A stretch of DNA of 64,000 nt, taken from the NCBI RefSeq assembly GCF_027744825.2, contig NC_071342.1, positions 25,307,501-25,371,500 of the forward strand, written 5' to 3'. The stretch is from Synchiropus splendidus (taxonomy: Eukaryota > Chordata > Actinopteri > Syngnathiformes > Callionymidae). Within the stretch, counting starts at the first letter, position 1. The number at the start of each line of letters is the position of its first letter. Of this stretch, positions 1 to 11,313 are shown in pieces. Both the position numbers and the translations under genes were made by a program. The notes beneath the pieces are model-generated. The model was not told where the DNA came from, ran no database searches, and saw nothing but the letters and a program-made list of their open reading frames with translations.

Positions 1-850
1 CACGCACCAGCGGCACCAGCGGCACCAGCGGCACGGCACGGCACTTCACTCCTGAGGGCGTCGCACGTATTCATAGAGTTACAAGTTACATGAGGTAACT
101 CAGCATTTCTCCTGCCCAGCCAGCCAAACACAGCACCCTGAAACAGAACTGACTCTGGAAATGTGACTCTAGTCAGGTTGTGGGTGACCTTTCTCGGGGT
201 TCCACTGTCCGACTATCATCTCAGTGTGAAGCGCAGCCACATGAACACAGCAGGCCTCAGCAGCAGACAGATGAGATCCCAGCAGGTGGAGCTTCTCTGA
301 GCTACGCAGACACAACAACAGCACTTTTCCTCCCCCCAGGGTGATTGTCCTCCTCGTGAAGAGGCAGTTAGCTCAGCAGGTGCTGCTCCCCGCCCGTCCT
401 CGTCACCGCCGCGGCCTGACAGGGAGCAGATGCCCGCCGTCAGCCGAGCCGCTGAAGGTTTGTCCTTGTCAGGACGCCTTCCATTCTCTCCTGTCTGTGA
501 GAGGCGGCGCCGTGTGTCTTTGGCCCGGGTCACTGTCATGTTTGGGCTTCTCTCAAGCACCGAGTCAAGAGAACAAGACACGCCGCTGGAGTGGCAGCGC
601 GGCCAAGAAGACGTTTCACCTCTGTACGACGTCACCACCGCTCCTTTTTTTTGTTTCAAATATTTTTTATTGATTTTAGAAAACATACATGCATTCAAGT
701 AAATAAAAACACACACACACACACATATATATATAAGTCAAGTGTAACAACAAAAATAAACAACATCAAAAGCACATCCCTTCCCTCCTTTACCAACGTC
801 AGTTGAGTGTAATTATCATTGATATCAGGTGCTTTCTGGATGGGTGTAAA
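1..850. other. Non-genic left flank
   Basis: I see no supported gene here. The first 45 bases are a short tandem array of a 12-base unit rich in CACCAG and CGG, followed by repeats of CGGCA. A (CA)n/(TA)n microsatellite lies at about 709-735. The open frames in this stretch are short, overlap on both strands and show no recognisable domain. This DNA lies beyond the 3' end of the LINE fragment. Confidence 0.5.
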
Positions 851-2245
851 TTCAGAATCAGAATCAGAATCAGAATCAGAATCAAATTTATTGCCATGGT
901 CAGTGGGGAGCCCACTGACTAGGAAAGTGCCTTGGAATAAAGTGCAACAAAAAAAACAAATAAAATCAAATCAATAGAATAACATTACAACAAGGCTGTT
1001 CATGAATTTAACAGTCTGACGGCCGAGGGGAAGAAGCTGTTCCTGTGACGGGAGGTTGTGGTCTGGATGGACCGTAGCCTCCTGCCAGAGGGAAGAGGAA
1101 CAAACAGTCCATGTCCAGGGTGAGAAGGGTCGGCTCTGATCCCACCTGCACGTCTCTGGGTCCTAGAGGCATACAGGTCCTGAAGAGGTGGCAGGCTGCA
1201 ACCCATCACCTTCTCAGCAGAACGTACGATGCGCTGCAGTCGGCTCTTGTCCCTGGAGGTGGCGCTGTTGTACCAGACGGTGATAGAGGAGGTGAGGATG
1301 GACTGGATGATGGCCGTGTAGAACTCCACCAGTAACTTCGTCGGCAGTCATAGTTTTCGTAGCTGCCTCAGAAAGAACATTCTCTGCTGGGCCTTCCTGA
1401 TGAGGGACCTGATGGTTGGTCCTCAGTGATGGTGGTTCCCAGGAAGCAGAAGGAGTCTACAATAGGAATGGATAAACCAGCGAACATGAGAGGGGACGGA
1501 GGAGCTGTTACTCTCCTGAAGTCTATGACCATCTCCACTGTCTTCTGAGCGTTGAGCTCCAGGTTGTTGTTGCTGCACCAGGACACCAGCCGCTCCACCT
1601 CCCTCTTGTAGGCCGACTCATCTCCATCTGAGATGAGCCCGATGATGGTGGTGTCGTCCGCAAACTTGATCAGCTTCACGGACTGGTGGCTGGAGGTGCA
1701 GCAGTTAGTGTACAGGGAGAAGAGCCATGGAGAGAGAACACAGCCCTGAGGAGACCCAATGTTGAGGGTCCAAGTGTCGGAGACAGTCGTCCCCAGCCAC
1801 ACACGCTGACTCCGGCTGGTCAGGAAGTCTGTCATCCATCTGCAGAGGGAGTCAGGCACGTCCAGCTGGCGAAGCTTGTCTTCAAGCAGAGCTGGAAGAA
1901 TTGTATTAAAGGCAGAGCTGAAGTCCACAAACAGGATCCTGGCATAGGTTCCTGGGCAGTCCAGATGCTCCAGAACGAAATGAAGGGCCTGGTTCACTGC
2001 ATGGTCCACAGATCTGTTGGCTCTGTAGGCAAACTGCACTGAGTCCAGGTGAGAAGCAGTGATGGACTTCAGGTGAGAGAGAAGCAGGCGCTCAAAGGAC
2101 TTCATGAGCACAGACGTCAGTGCCACCGGTCTGTAGTCATTCAGTCCTGTGATCCTGGCCTTCTTGGGAACAGGGATGATCAAAATAACATCAACCATAT
2201 TGTCATCTGATGATGTGGGGAAACTCGGCACCTTCGATTTAATAC
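851..2245 (-). mobile_element. 5'-truncated LINE (CR1/L2-like) fragment with reverse transcriptase remnants
   Basis: Read on the minus strand, about 2210-1440 encodes reverse transcriptase blocks: a PVPKK...[10 protein letters not shown] block, [41 protein letters not shown] and the catalytic KFADDT block. A second frame at about 1329-1000 continues with the C-terminal region (FYTAIIQSILTSSITVWY, RSAEKVMGC, DPSHPGHGLF, PLPSGRRLRS). The frame is broken between the two near 1330-1440, so the copy is dead. The 3' end carries an AATAAATTT motif followed by a (GATTCT)n tail at 851-884, typical of fish CR1/L2-type elements. The 5' end stops near 2245; endonuclease and ORF1 are missing. Clade assignment (L2/Maui/Rex1-like) is from memory of the protein pattern. 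It ends about 300 bp upstream of the zc3h15 start codon. Confidence 0.85.
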
Positions 2246-2551
2246 AATGTCTGACTTGCAGGAATCTATGAAAGTGTGCCTTTCCGAGACCAAAGTCCCC
2301 GCTGCTTTGATCCGTCGAGAAAAGCAACCGTTATTCGGCGGTGCAGCGTCCCAGGACCGGAGTGGTCTGGAGGGAGCAGGCGCCAGTGGACAGCAGGGGG
2401 CGGTGTTCGCCGCCACCACAGAGGAAGACGAGGCCGCCGCGCTAGCTGCTGCAGCAGGCTAATGTGGCTCGGACAGTTCAGCTGAGAGCACCCGGAGTCA
2501 CGACAACTCACGCACCCACACGGCTTCTGAGGCGCCGCGGCTTGAGACAAC
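2246..2551 (+). promoter_or_regulatory. Probable zc3h15 promoter and 5' UTR
   Basis: The roughly 300 bp between the truncated LINE and the zc3h15 ATG is GC-rich with many CpGs, and continues into the CpG-rich first intron. It must contain the transcription start unless an unseen upstream exon exists. I see no clear TATA box. The start-codon context (acaacATGc) is acceptable. This call rests on position and base composition only. Confidence 0.4.
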
Positions 2552-5500
2552 ATGCCTCCGAAGAAAGCCGCCCCGCCTGCGGGGAACAAAAAGACTCAGG
2601 AGAAGAAGAAGGAGAAGATAATTGAGGTAACCGGGGTAGCACGAGTTAGCATGTCGGTGCTGCGCTCGTGTGCGACGCTGCTCCTCACTCACGGCTCCAG
2701 GCAGCGGCCCAGCTGCCGCCGTGCCGCGGCTGGTGGACTCTTGTCCCTCGGTGAAGTCACGGAGCTTCTCGTGATGGCGCTACGGCGGCGGAGTCGCAGC
2801 GAGGCCTGCCGCCGTGGTTGGAACTCAACTGGCCGCTTGTTTTAGGAAGGAAATCAGTGGGGCTCGTCTGTGAAGCCTTGAAGACGGACGGCGCGTTTAT
2901 TACTGTTGCGGCCCGCTGCTGTCTGTCTGTCTGTCAGGCGGGCGGGCGAGCTGCGCTGTGTGTGTGGTAAGTCTCGGTTGGCAGCTGTGCAAGTGTCTGT
3001 CGTGGGTCTGGACCCGGCTCTGTTCCAGGCCCGGCTGATGTGCTGTTATGGCAGAGGTCCTTCATGTTGAGAACCTGCTCCGTAATGACGTCATGCGCTG
3101 CGACCACTGGTCCAGGCTTCACTTTTTCAGCCTCTGTCAGCATTGTCTGATGACTTGTGGGTTTTATTCCGGGGCGGCGTGAAGCGATGGCGTGACATGT
3201 CAAAGGTGGCTGCCTTCAGATTAGCTTGTCTCTAATCCAATGAGCTCCAGCTGAAGTGGGTCCGGACCAACCTGAGAGGAGAGCGCTCTCTGGGTCGGGA
3301 CCCGACGGTTGCACGACTCAGGTCGGGTGTCATCTGAGTCCTCGTGTGTTTCCTCTCCCACCAGGACAAGACCTTTGGCCTGAAGAACAAAAAAGGGGCC
3401 AAACAGCAGAAGTTCATCAAGAACGTGACTCAGCAGGTGAAATATGGCCAACAGAGTGCCAGGCAGGTGAGAGCCCGCCCACCAGCACACGCGCGCCAGC
3501 TCTGCACTGCGTTAAACTGCTCCACAACTGTCTGCTGCACAGATGGCTCAGGCTGAGGCCGAGAAGACTGGGAAGAAAGCAGACAAGAAGAAGGAGCTGG
3601 ATGAGCTGAACGAGCTCTTCAAGCCTGTCGTGGCTGCTCAGAAAGTCAGCAAAGGTGAGAGGCGCCGTGGGGTCCGGGAGCCAGCGGCAGCCTTGTCAAG
3701 GCCTCGTGCTTCTGTGGGTCCCCAGGTGTCGACCCCAAGTCGGTGCTGTGCGCCTTCTTCAAGCAGGGCCAGTGCACCAAGGGAGACAAGTGCAAGTTCA
3801 GCCACGACCTGTCCATGGAGAGGAAGTGTGAGAAGAGGAGTCTGTACGTGGACGAGCGGGACGAGGAGCTGGAGAAGGGTGAGTCTAGGAACATGACAAC
3901 AGCTGTGAAACGCCACTTTCTGTTCCAGCCGTGGCCGAGCTCAGTCATTAGCTCATATTGGGGAGGCTCATGATCACGATGGGCCGGTATCGCCCCGTCA
4001 CTAGCTGTCACTGCCGATCAGGTGTGACGTCGCTCTGATGATGGGTGGGACGCGCCCGCTCCTCCCTCCCTCCCTCCCTCCCTGCTGCTCACTCAGCAGC
4101 AGCACGGCTGCTGTGGAGCTTCTTTCAGTCGCTCATGTCAAGTCAGTCAAGTGCTGTTGTGTGTCGGGTCAGCCACCCGAGTCTGAAGCTGCTGCCACGT
4201 CTGCAGTGGAAACGCTCATCGGGGCCGAGGACAGCTGCTGCTGCTCAGTCTGGGGCCCCGCCACCCAACTGCCACGTCTCACCTGGAACGCCACGCTCTT
4301 CAGTCGTCCTTCTGACAGAAGAGATTTTTCCCTCCCACAAGAGGAATGTGAAAAGGTGTCTGAACTAAAACGACTCGGTGCTTCATTTTTCCCGTCATGA
4401 ACGCAGAAGCGCTCCAATTCGTGGTCAGTCCGTGTGATGGGCACGGACCGGCCCTGATGGGAGCCTCCCTGGTTCACGTCTGAGGGGGCGCCAGGAACCG
4501 GACCCCACATGGCCTCGTCTGCAGGCCATGTGGGGTCCATGACTCTGAGGGCAGCGTCTCCAGCTCACACTTAAAGCCTGGGCTCCTCCCTCCTCCATGA
4601 GACCGAGCTGGTGGTGACTGGCTGGAGTGGGACACTCTCAACACACCTGCGTCTTCTCCTGCAGACACCATGGAGAACTGGGACGAGAAGAAGCTGGAGG
4701 AGGTGGTCAACAAGAAACATGGCGAGGCGGAGAAGAAGAAGGCCAAAACACAGATCGTGAGTTCCAGCGGCTCAGACCTGCTCCGCCGGCTCGTCCTCCT
4801 CATCCTCCTCTTCCTCCACTGAAGGTCTGCAAGTACTTCCTGGAGGCCATCGAGAACAACAAGTACGGCTGGTTCTGGGTCTGTCCAGCAGGGGGCGACG
4901 TCTGCATGTACCGCCACGCGCTGCCCCCAGGCTTCGTGCTGAAGAAGGACAAGAAGAAGGAGGAGAAGGAGGAGGAGATCTCGCTGGAGGAGCTGATCGA
5001 GAACGAGGTTGGTGCTGCCGGTGGGACGGGTCCCGGGACGGTGACGGCTGGAGCCTGACTCTTCTGTCCCTCAGCGCTCGGCCCTGGGGGCCAACGTGAC
5101 CCGCATCACTCTGGAGACCTTCCTGGCCTGGAAGAAGAGGAAACGGCAGGAGAAGGTGAGAGCGCTGCGCCTACCACACACGCTCCAGGTCTGACCCGCT
5201 GACGTGACTCCGCCTGCAGGTGAACAAGGCTCGGGAGGAGCTGGAGAAGAAGAAGGCCGACTTCAAGGCCGGGAAGTCCCTGGTGGTGAGTGTGTGTGCG
5301 AGCGAGCGAGCGAGCGTGTGCAAGCTTCTCACAGCCGCGTCTGCGCCTCAGGTCAGCGGCCGCGAGGTCTTCGAGTTCCGCCCGGAGCTGGTGGACGACG
5401 ACGACGACGAGGCGGCTGACACGGGCTTCACCACCACCAATGAGGAGGAGGACGACGACGACGACACGGAGAAGGAGGTGAGGTCCTCGCACTCCTGCGC

Positions 5501-5895
5501 CCCGCCAGACTCTGACTCCGCCTCTCTGCAGGTGGACACCACGGAGGTGCAGGACATCGACCTGTCTCGCTTCGTCCCTCAAGAAGTGGACGAGTCGGGG
5601 ATCACGGTGGCCGCCACCGACCGCTTCTCCTCCAGGAGCAAGACGGCAGGTGCGTCACCGGGCGCGTCACGTGTGGTCCAGCTGAGACGGACTCACGATG
5701 TCACTTCCTCCCGCAGAGCTGGAGCTGCTGAACGGAGCGTGCGGCGGCGCCGAGGCCAACGGCCTGTCGGGAGCGGAGGGCGGCGACGGGGCGGGGCTGG
5801 AGGAGCAGGACGTGCCGGTGGACGAGAACCTGTTCACGGGCGAAGACCTGGAGGAGCTGGACGAGGAGCTGAACGACCTGGCGCTGGAGGACTGA
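2552..5895 (+). CDS. zc3h15: Zinc finger CCCH-type protein 15 (DRG family-regulatory protein 1)
   Basis: Complete 428-residue protein; the human protein is 426. Exons: 2552-2626, 3365-3466, 3543-3654, 3726-3878, 4665-4756, 4825-5007, 5075-5155, 5220-5285, 5352-5477, 5532-5649, 5717-5895. All junctions are GT-AG and in phase. Visible parts: a lysine-rich start ([20 protein letters not shown]); the conserved [17 protein letters not shown] block; a first CCCH finger, CX7CX5CX3H, at residues 105-123; a second, CX17CX6CX3H, at 180-209; the WKKRKRQEK stretch; an Asp/Glu-run region; and the C-terminal [19 protein letters not shown] motif. In mammals ZC3H15 (DFRP1) binds and stabilises the GTPase DRG1 in the cytoplasm and associates with polysomes; that role is inferred by family. 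Exon 3 starts ATGGCTCAG, but it is internal, in phase with exon 2. Confidence 0.95.
3902..3948. repeat. Copy 1 of a 47-bp dispersed repeat (zc3h15 intron 4)
   Basis: Aligns without gaps to 20059-20105 with about 41 of 47 positions identical; the shared core is TTCTGTTCCAGCCGTGGC. Flanks do not align clearly. It may be a fragment of an interspersed element; the family is not recognised. Confidence 0.5.
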
Positions 5896-6014
5896 GCCAC
5901 TTGATTTTAAATTCCAGAGACTGACCCTTCCGTGACGTCACTTCCTGTCTCTGGTGTCGCCGACTTGATCAGTGCCACGGCGGAGCGACCCAATCGTGTC
6001 GACAGGAAATTGTA

Positions 6015-6020
6015 AATAAA
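6015..6020 (+). terminator. zc3h15 poly(A) signal
   Basis: AATAAA about 120 bp after the zc3h15 stop codon. A second AATAAA follows at 6127-6132. Either could serve; the first is followed by a T/G-rich stretch (TGTTGCTG, TTGTGAGTGTTG). Confidence 0.7.
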
Positions 6021-6219
6021 ATGTTGCTGCTCATCCTTGTGAGTGTTGCTGAGCGTCCAGGGGCCTGAGGGGCCAACCGGTCAGGTGTCTGGACACTTGT
6101 TCCTGCTGAGCCCTGTCATTGGCTGCAATAAACTGCACCTGTTCCTGCACAGTGGGTCAGACTGAAGAGAGTCGAGCCATGTGGTCGCTTCTTAGATGGG
6201 CTTCCTTCTGCTCAACAGA

Positions 6220-6925
6220 CGATTAAAAAATGTAAAACAAAAAAAATGGATAAAGACAAAGAAAATAATATACATATATTTTAATATCTATAGAAAATGT
6301 GTTTTTATATATATATTTTTTTTTTTTCTTGGAAAAAAAAGTCCCCCAAAACATACTGCATGTATATATGTGTATATATGTGTGTAGGTATCCATTCAAC
6401 GGCGCTCGTCTCCACGCGCTCAATAATCCCCTCGATGTCCATATTGTTGAATAATTCCACTGGATGGCTTGTAGAGCTACAATGCTACAATGGAGGATTA
6501 GGGCCAAACACACACAGAAAAAAAATAAAAACATTACGTGATTAAAATAAAATTTAAAAAAAAAAAAATATATATATATATATAATGTGCATATAAAAAA
6601 ATATATATTTTTATATATATGAATTTATTAAAATATATTTTTAATTTTATAAATATATGTACCTTTCTTTAATTTTTTTTCTTAGAAGAAAAAAAATATA
6701 CATCTGTATGTGTGTGTATAGATATCTATTTTTTCCTTTTTAAAAAATGTATTTTTATATATATTTTAAGAAAAATATACACATTTTTAAAAAAATGCAA
6801 AATTGTATGGAAAAAAATCGAGGAAAAAGAAATATATATTTTTTAATCGAAAAATTATATGAACAAATATTATATAAATATTTTTGTCAAAAAAGATTTA
6901 TTTATATGTATATATATGTCCCAAA
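6220..6925. repeat. AT-rich low-complexity spacer
   Basis: About 700 bp of A/T runs and TATA-type microsatellite, sharply different from the GC-rich neighbours. It separates the 3' ends of zc3h15 (+) and rbm45 (-), which point at each other. The open frames inside are lysine/isoleucine/tyrosine-rich translations of simple sequence and are not genes. Confidence 0.85.
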
Positions 6926-7040
6926 CCTGTCCCCTGACCAAATGTCTCCCACCTGCCGCGGGATGATGACGTGACATACGATCGCTTTTTTAATGTTTTC
7001 ATAAGGATTGATGACGGCACTTTCAACCACACGCCTCACA

Positions 7041-7046
7041 TTTATT
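7041..7046 (-). terminator. Candidate rbm45 poly(A) signal (distal)
   Basis: TTTATT on the plus strand, i.e. AATAAA on the rbm45 strand, about 1.1 kb past the stop codon. A nearer candidate is at 7453-7458. The stretch 7047-8159 has no other supported gene and would be rbm45 3' UTR. Confidence 0.45.
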
Positions 7047-7452
7047 TACACAAAATACGATGTTGGTCATCAAGTTTGTGTCTGCGGAACCACGCGTCCT
7101 GCTGCGCTTCAGTTTCAGCTCACGGCCACGGAACACACACATCCCCGCGGCAGGCGCTGTGGCCAGTTGTGCTGGGACTCTCCAGGTCCAGGAGCACAGT
7201 CAGCGAAACATGGCGGCTTCAGGGATGAATGGATGCAACCGGATCCGTCAGGCAGGAAGTTCACCAGGTTGCTTCTGCGCCGGCGTGAGTTTCCTCTCCA
7301 AACAGAGGACCAACTGGAGCCAATCGGTGGTCGCACTTTGGTCATGGTTCGGTTCACTGTTGCGCTGAACTGGACGGTTCCGTCTGTCGTGCGCAGGTGA
7401 CGTCAGCCACAGGAAATGAAACCCAGGGAACAAGGTTGGCGACAGTTGAACT

Positions 7453-7458
7453 TTTATT
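7453..7458 (-). terminator. Candidate rbm45 poly(A) signal (proximal)
   Basis: AATAAA on the minus strand, about 700 bp beyond the rbm45 stop codon. Which of the two signals is used cannot be decided from sequence alone. Confidence 0.45.
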
Positions 7459-8159
7459 GGAACAAAACATGCACCAAAGAGCTGGAAGTCACGTGTTGTT
7501 TGTCAACAAATCCACATGCAGCAGCAGGTTGTGTCTTCACTTCAGGACCAAATCAGAGTCTCCGCTAAATCAACTCAAGCAGGGCAACAGAGAAGCAGGA
7601 AGGAGGCGGGGCCTAACACGACGCCATCAAAGTACAGCAGCGGAGACTGGCCCTACTCTGGGTCACTGACCGCAGTCAGGGGTCAAAGGTCGGGTCGGGA
7701 GTCGGGAGGAGGTCTTGCTGTCGGTTGGTTGGTCGGTCGGTCGGTCAGTTCGCGTGTCAGTGTCGTGACAACAGTCACCTGGAGGATAAGAAGCTGCAGA
7801 GTTACTGGCCGCTGGAGGACACACACACGCGCATGCACGCGCACACACACACACAGGCACACAGGACAGGAGCGACGGACACCGGGACACGACACACACG
7901 ACACCGTCCCGCTGCTGCTGCTGCGGTGAAGGGTTGGAGACGCAGCTGCTTCAGTCCAGGGTGGAGAGCACCAGTTGCTATGACCAGCAGAGGTCAGTAA
8001 ACGAGCCAGGCTGGTGAGCAGCACGTGGCCGTGAGAGCGCGCAGCAGGAGCACACCTGGTTCAGGAGGTCCTGAACGTTGTCTCGCGCGGCTCAGAGGTG
8101 GCGTCTCTGGCGAGGTCACCTCAGGAGAGAAGAGAGAGCAGCAACTCACCGCGCCGTCC

Positions 8160-11100
8160 TCAGTAGGTCCGCGGCCGCTTGTAGGACTCTTCTCGGGGAG
8201 GATCGGCCAGCATCACCTTCATCTTCACGCCGTTGACCACGCGGCCGTTGAGCGCCGCCATGGCCTCGTCCGCACACTGAGACACAGCGGGCCGTCAGAA
8301 GCGGCGGGGTGGGGGCGCGAGGCGGGGCACGCACCTGTTTGTCGGCGTACTTCATGTAGCCCACCTTCCTCCCTGGGATCAGGTGGACCTCCATCAGGGA
8401 ACCGAAGCGGCTGGAGACAAGAGGCAGGAGGTCACCAGGTCGCCAGGTCACTGGCTCGCAGAGCATTACCAGAAGACGTCCTCCAGCACGTCCTGAGGCA
8501 GGGGGGAGGGGCTGAACACCACAAAGAGCCGCTCCTTCGACTTGCCGTCGGCGGCCGCCATTTTCTTGGGCGGAGGGAGGCTGACGTCGGTCTGGATCCG
8601 CGACACGGCCGGAGCGGCGTAGGCCTGCGGCAGAGGCCGGCTGAGTCAGCGGCTCGGGGCTCGGGGCTCGGGGCTCAGAGGTTACCTGCGTGTTCATGGC
8701 CTGGCTGTTGGAGCCGGCCCACACTGATGACATCATCTGCGACGCCACGAACTGCATCGCCATCCGGCTGACAGACCTGGCCGCGCGCACACACACACAC
8801 ACACACACGCGGGAGAGTGAGCGCCACGCCTCCTCCGGTCACGTGACCCGCCGCAGCCCTCACCCGCTCCGATCCTCGCCGTCGTCCACAAAGTTCACCA
8901 CCAGCCTGTTCCCCGGCGGATACTCGAAGCCGTTGAGCTTCTCCTTGGCGTAGAGCGCCGAGCCCAGGTTGCTGTAGCGGATCAGCGCGTGACCTGGAAG
9001 ACACGCCGCCACGGTCAGCTCCGCCACGTCTCGCGCCCCGCCCGCCGCTCACCTTTGCTCATGCCATAGGCGTCTCTCTGCAGCTCGCAGTACTCCATGC
9101 CGGGAATCAGGTCGAAGAGAGCAAAGACCTGCTCCTGGGTCAGCGCCGCCCTGGTGGTCACCATCACACAGCGCGTGAAGTCCGAACGATAGTCCATCAT
9201 CTGGTAGCTGCCTGGGTCGGCTGCCGTCCACAAACACACACCGTCAATCTGGGCTAGGGGAGGAGTCTGGGGGGGAGAGGGGGAGGAGGAGAGGAGAAGA
9301 GAGGAGAGGAGGAGAAGAGAGGAGAGGAGGAGGAGGAGGAGAGAAGGAGAGGGGAGAGGAGGAGGAGAGGAGAAGAGAGGAGAGGAGGAGGAGAGGAGAA
9401 GAGAGGAGGAGGAGAGGAGAAGAGAGGAGAGGAGGAGGAGAGGAGGAGGAGAGGAGAAGAGAGGAGAGGAGGAGGAGGAGAGGAGAAGAGAGGAGGAGGA
9501 GAGGAGAAGAGAGGAGAGGAGGAGGAGGAGAGGAGAAGAGAGGAGAGGAGGAGGAGGAGAGAAGGAGAGAGGAGAGGAGGAGGGAGAGGAGAGGAGAGGA
9601 GGGGAGGAGGAGAGGAGAAGAGAGGAGAGGAGGGAGAGGGGAGAGAAGGAGAGGGGAGAGGAGGAGGAGAGGAGAAGAGAGGAGAGGAGGAGGAGAAGAG
9701 AGGAGAGGAGGAGGAGGAGAGAAGGAGAGAGGAGAGGAGGAGGGAGAGGAGAGGAGAGGAGAGGAGAGGAGAGGAGAGGAGGGGAGAGGAGGGGAGGAGG
9801 AGAGGAGGAGGGAGGAGAGGGGAGAGAGAGGGGAGAGGAGAGGAGGAGGAGAGGAACAGGAGAGAAGTGATGGAGAAGAGGAGAGGAGGGGAGGAGAGGA
9901 GGGAGAGAGAGACAGAGGGGAGAGGGAGCGAGAGAGGGAGAGAGAGGAGAGAGAGAGAGGGAGAGAGAGAGGGATGAGAGAGGGAGAGAGAGACAGAGGG
10001 GGAGAGAGAGACAGAGAGAGAGGGAGAGAACTCGTACCCATCTGGTAGCTGTACTGGTTCATGGAGTCGCAGCTGCTGGCCATGTAGTCGGCCCTGGACT
10101 GGCCGGCGCTGTAGTCCTCGCTGGCCTGAGACTTGGTGCGAGGCTCAGCCAGGATGGCTCTGTAGGCTGAACCACACGGCACGGTGAGCAAGGCGGCCGG
10201 GCGCGGCGTGTGCTTGTGAGGACCTCACTCTTGTCGCAGTTCTCGATGGCGATGGCCGCCTGCGACGGCTTGTAGTAGCGGACGTAGCCCAGGCCCTTGC
10301 TCTCGCCCGTGGCCTTGTTCTTGATGATCACGCAGTACTCGATGTCGCCGTACTCCTGCAGCAGAGACACGCGTCACCAGGGGGCGCTGCTCCGACACCC
10401 GGCCTGGACCAGCCTGGTCCAATCCATGAGCCCAAGTCAGTGACCTGCCGAAAGGTCTTTTTTTGACTGGGCGATTGTGGGCCAAACCCGTTCGCGGCCG
10501 TGTCGCACCTTCACCGGCGCCATTCTCAACTTCAGCTTTGAATCAGGCAGTTCAGGGGACTGGTGCTGTCAGGTTAGTCACCTCCATAAACATCCAGAGC
10601 CACCCACACCACAACACGTGGCGAGACGCGTGCTGCCGCCATGGATGACTCCGATCATCCTCCATCTTGGATTCTTCGTGGTGGCTCTCATCATTACCAC
10701 TGTGTAGTAACACGTGCAGCATTTACCTTGAAGGTGTCCTTCAGATCCTCCTCTGTGAAGGTCTTCGGGATGGTGACGAAGATCCTGGTCAGATCTTCGT
10801 CCTCCACGTCTCTGTGCTTGGTGGAGGAGCGAGACTGAGCGATGAAAACCTGGAGACACACACACAGACAGACAGACAGACAGACAGACAGACCAACTTG
10901 AGGAAGTGCTGTGGATGTGGGCTTCCTTCGGTCCAGTCCGGACACACTGGACCGAGGCCGTCATCCGTCTCCAGCTGCTGCTGCTGCTGCTGGGGTTACG
11001 GCCCTCAGCCGGAGCGGCGCGGAGCGTTTCTCACCTTGATGGGCTTGGTTCCCTCCGACACCACCTTGCCGTGCATCTCCTCCATGGCCAGACAGGCCTG

Positions 11101-11313
11101 CGAGGAGCGCGCGAACTTGACGTAGGAGATCCCCTTGGACTCCTTGGTCTGCTTGTCTTTGACCACCCACACGCCCTGGATGTCCCCGAACACCGCGAAG
11201 CTGGACCGGAGCTCGTCCTCCGTCACGGAGCGGCTGGTCACCACAAACAGGCGGCTGTTGGGAGGGTCGTCCAGGTTTTCGGGCACCGGCTTTTGCGCGG
11301 AGTAGTCGTCCAT
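8160..11313 (-). CDS. rbm45: RNA-binding protein 45
   Basis: Complete 464-residue protein (human 476). Exons in coding order: 11313-11035, 10849-10727, 10355-10229, 10166-10038, 9220-9053, 8993-8864, 8776-8686, 8624-8470, 8410-8335, 8276-8160; all GT-AG and in phase. Three RRM-type regions are visible: RRM1 ([20 protein letters not shown] ... [13 protein letters not shown]), RRM2 ([20 protein letters not shown] ... [14 protein letters not shown]), and a last RRM ([20 protein letters not shown] ... [10 protein letters not shown]); a further degenerate RRM lies in exons 5-6. The C-terminus is basic (YKRPRTY), like the nuclear-localisation tail of RBM45. In mammals the protein binds RNA, self-assembles and is found in neuronal inclusions; function here is by family. 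The start at 11313 has a good context (agcaacATGG); an in-frame ATG lies 22 codons upstream at 11379. Intron 4 holds a very large purine tract. Confidence 0.94.
9263..10030. repeat. Giant polypurine/polypyrimidine tract in rbm45 intron 4
   Basis: About 770 bp that is almost entirely A and G on the plus strand, built of GGA, GGAGA and GAGAG units with a very few interruptions near 9866-9875 and 9912. On the rbm45 sense strand it is C/T-only. It fills nearly the whole intron between exon 5 (acceptor at 9221) and exon 4 (donor at 10037). Such mirror-symmetric tracts can form triplex (H-DNA). The 315-codon Ser/Leu/Pro open frame across it is an artefact. Confidence 0.95.
10866..10893. repeat. (CAGA)n microsatellite
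   Basis: Seven or so tandem CAGA units in rbm45 intron 1, just upstream (sense) of the exon 2 acceptor. Confidence 0.85.

Noticed and set aside
9244..10191. 315-codon Ser/Leu/Pro open frame on the minus strand
   Set aside because: It is a translation of the polypyrimidine simple repeat in rbm45 intron 4 and has no domain; only its ends overlap real exon 4 sequence.
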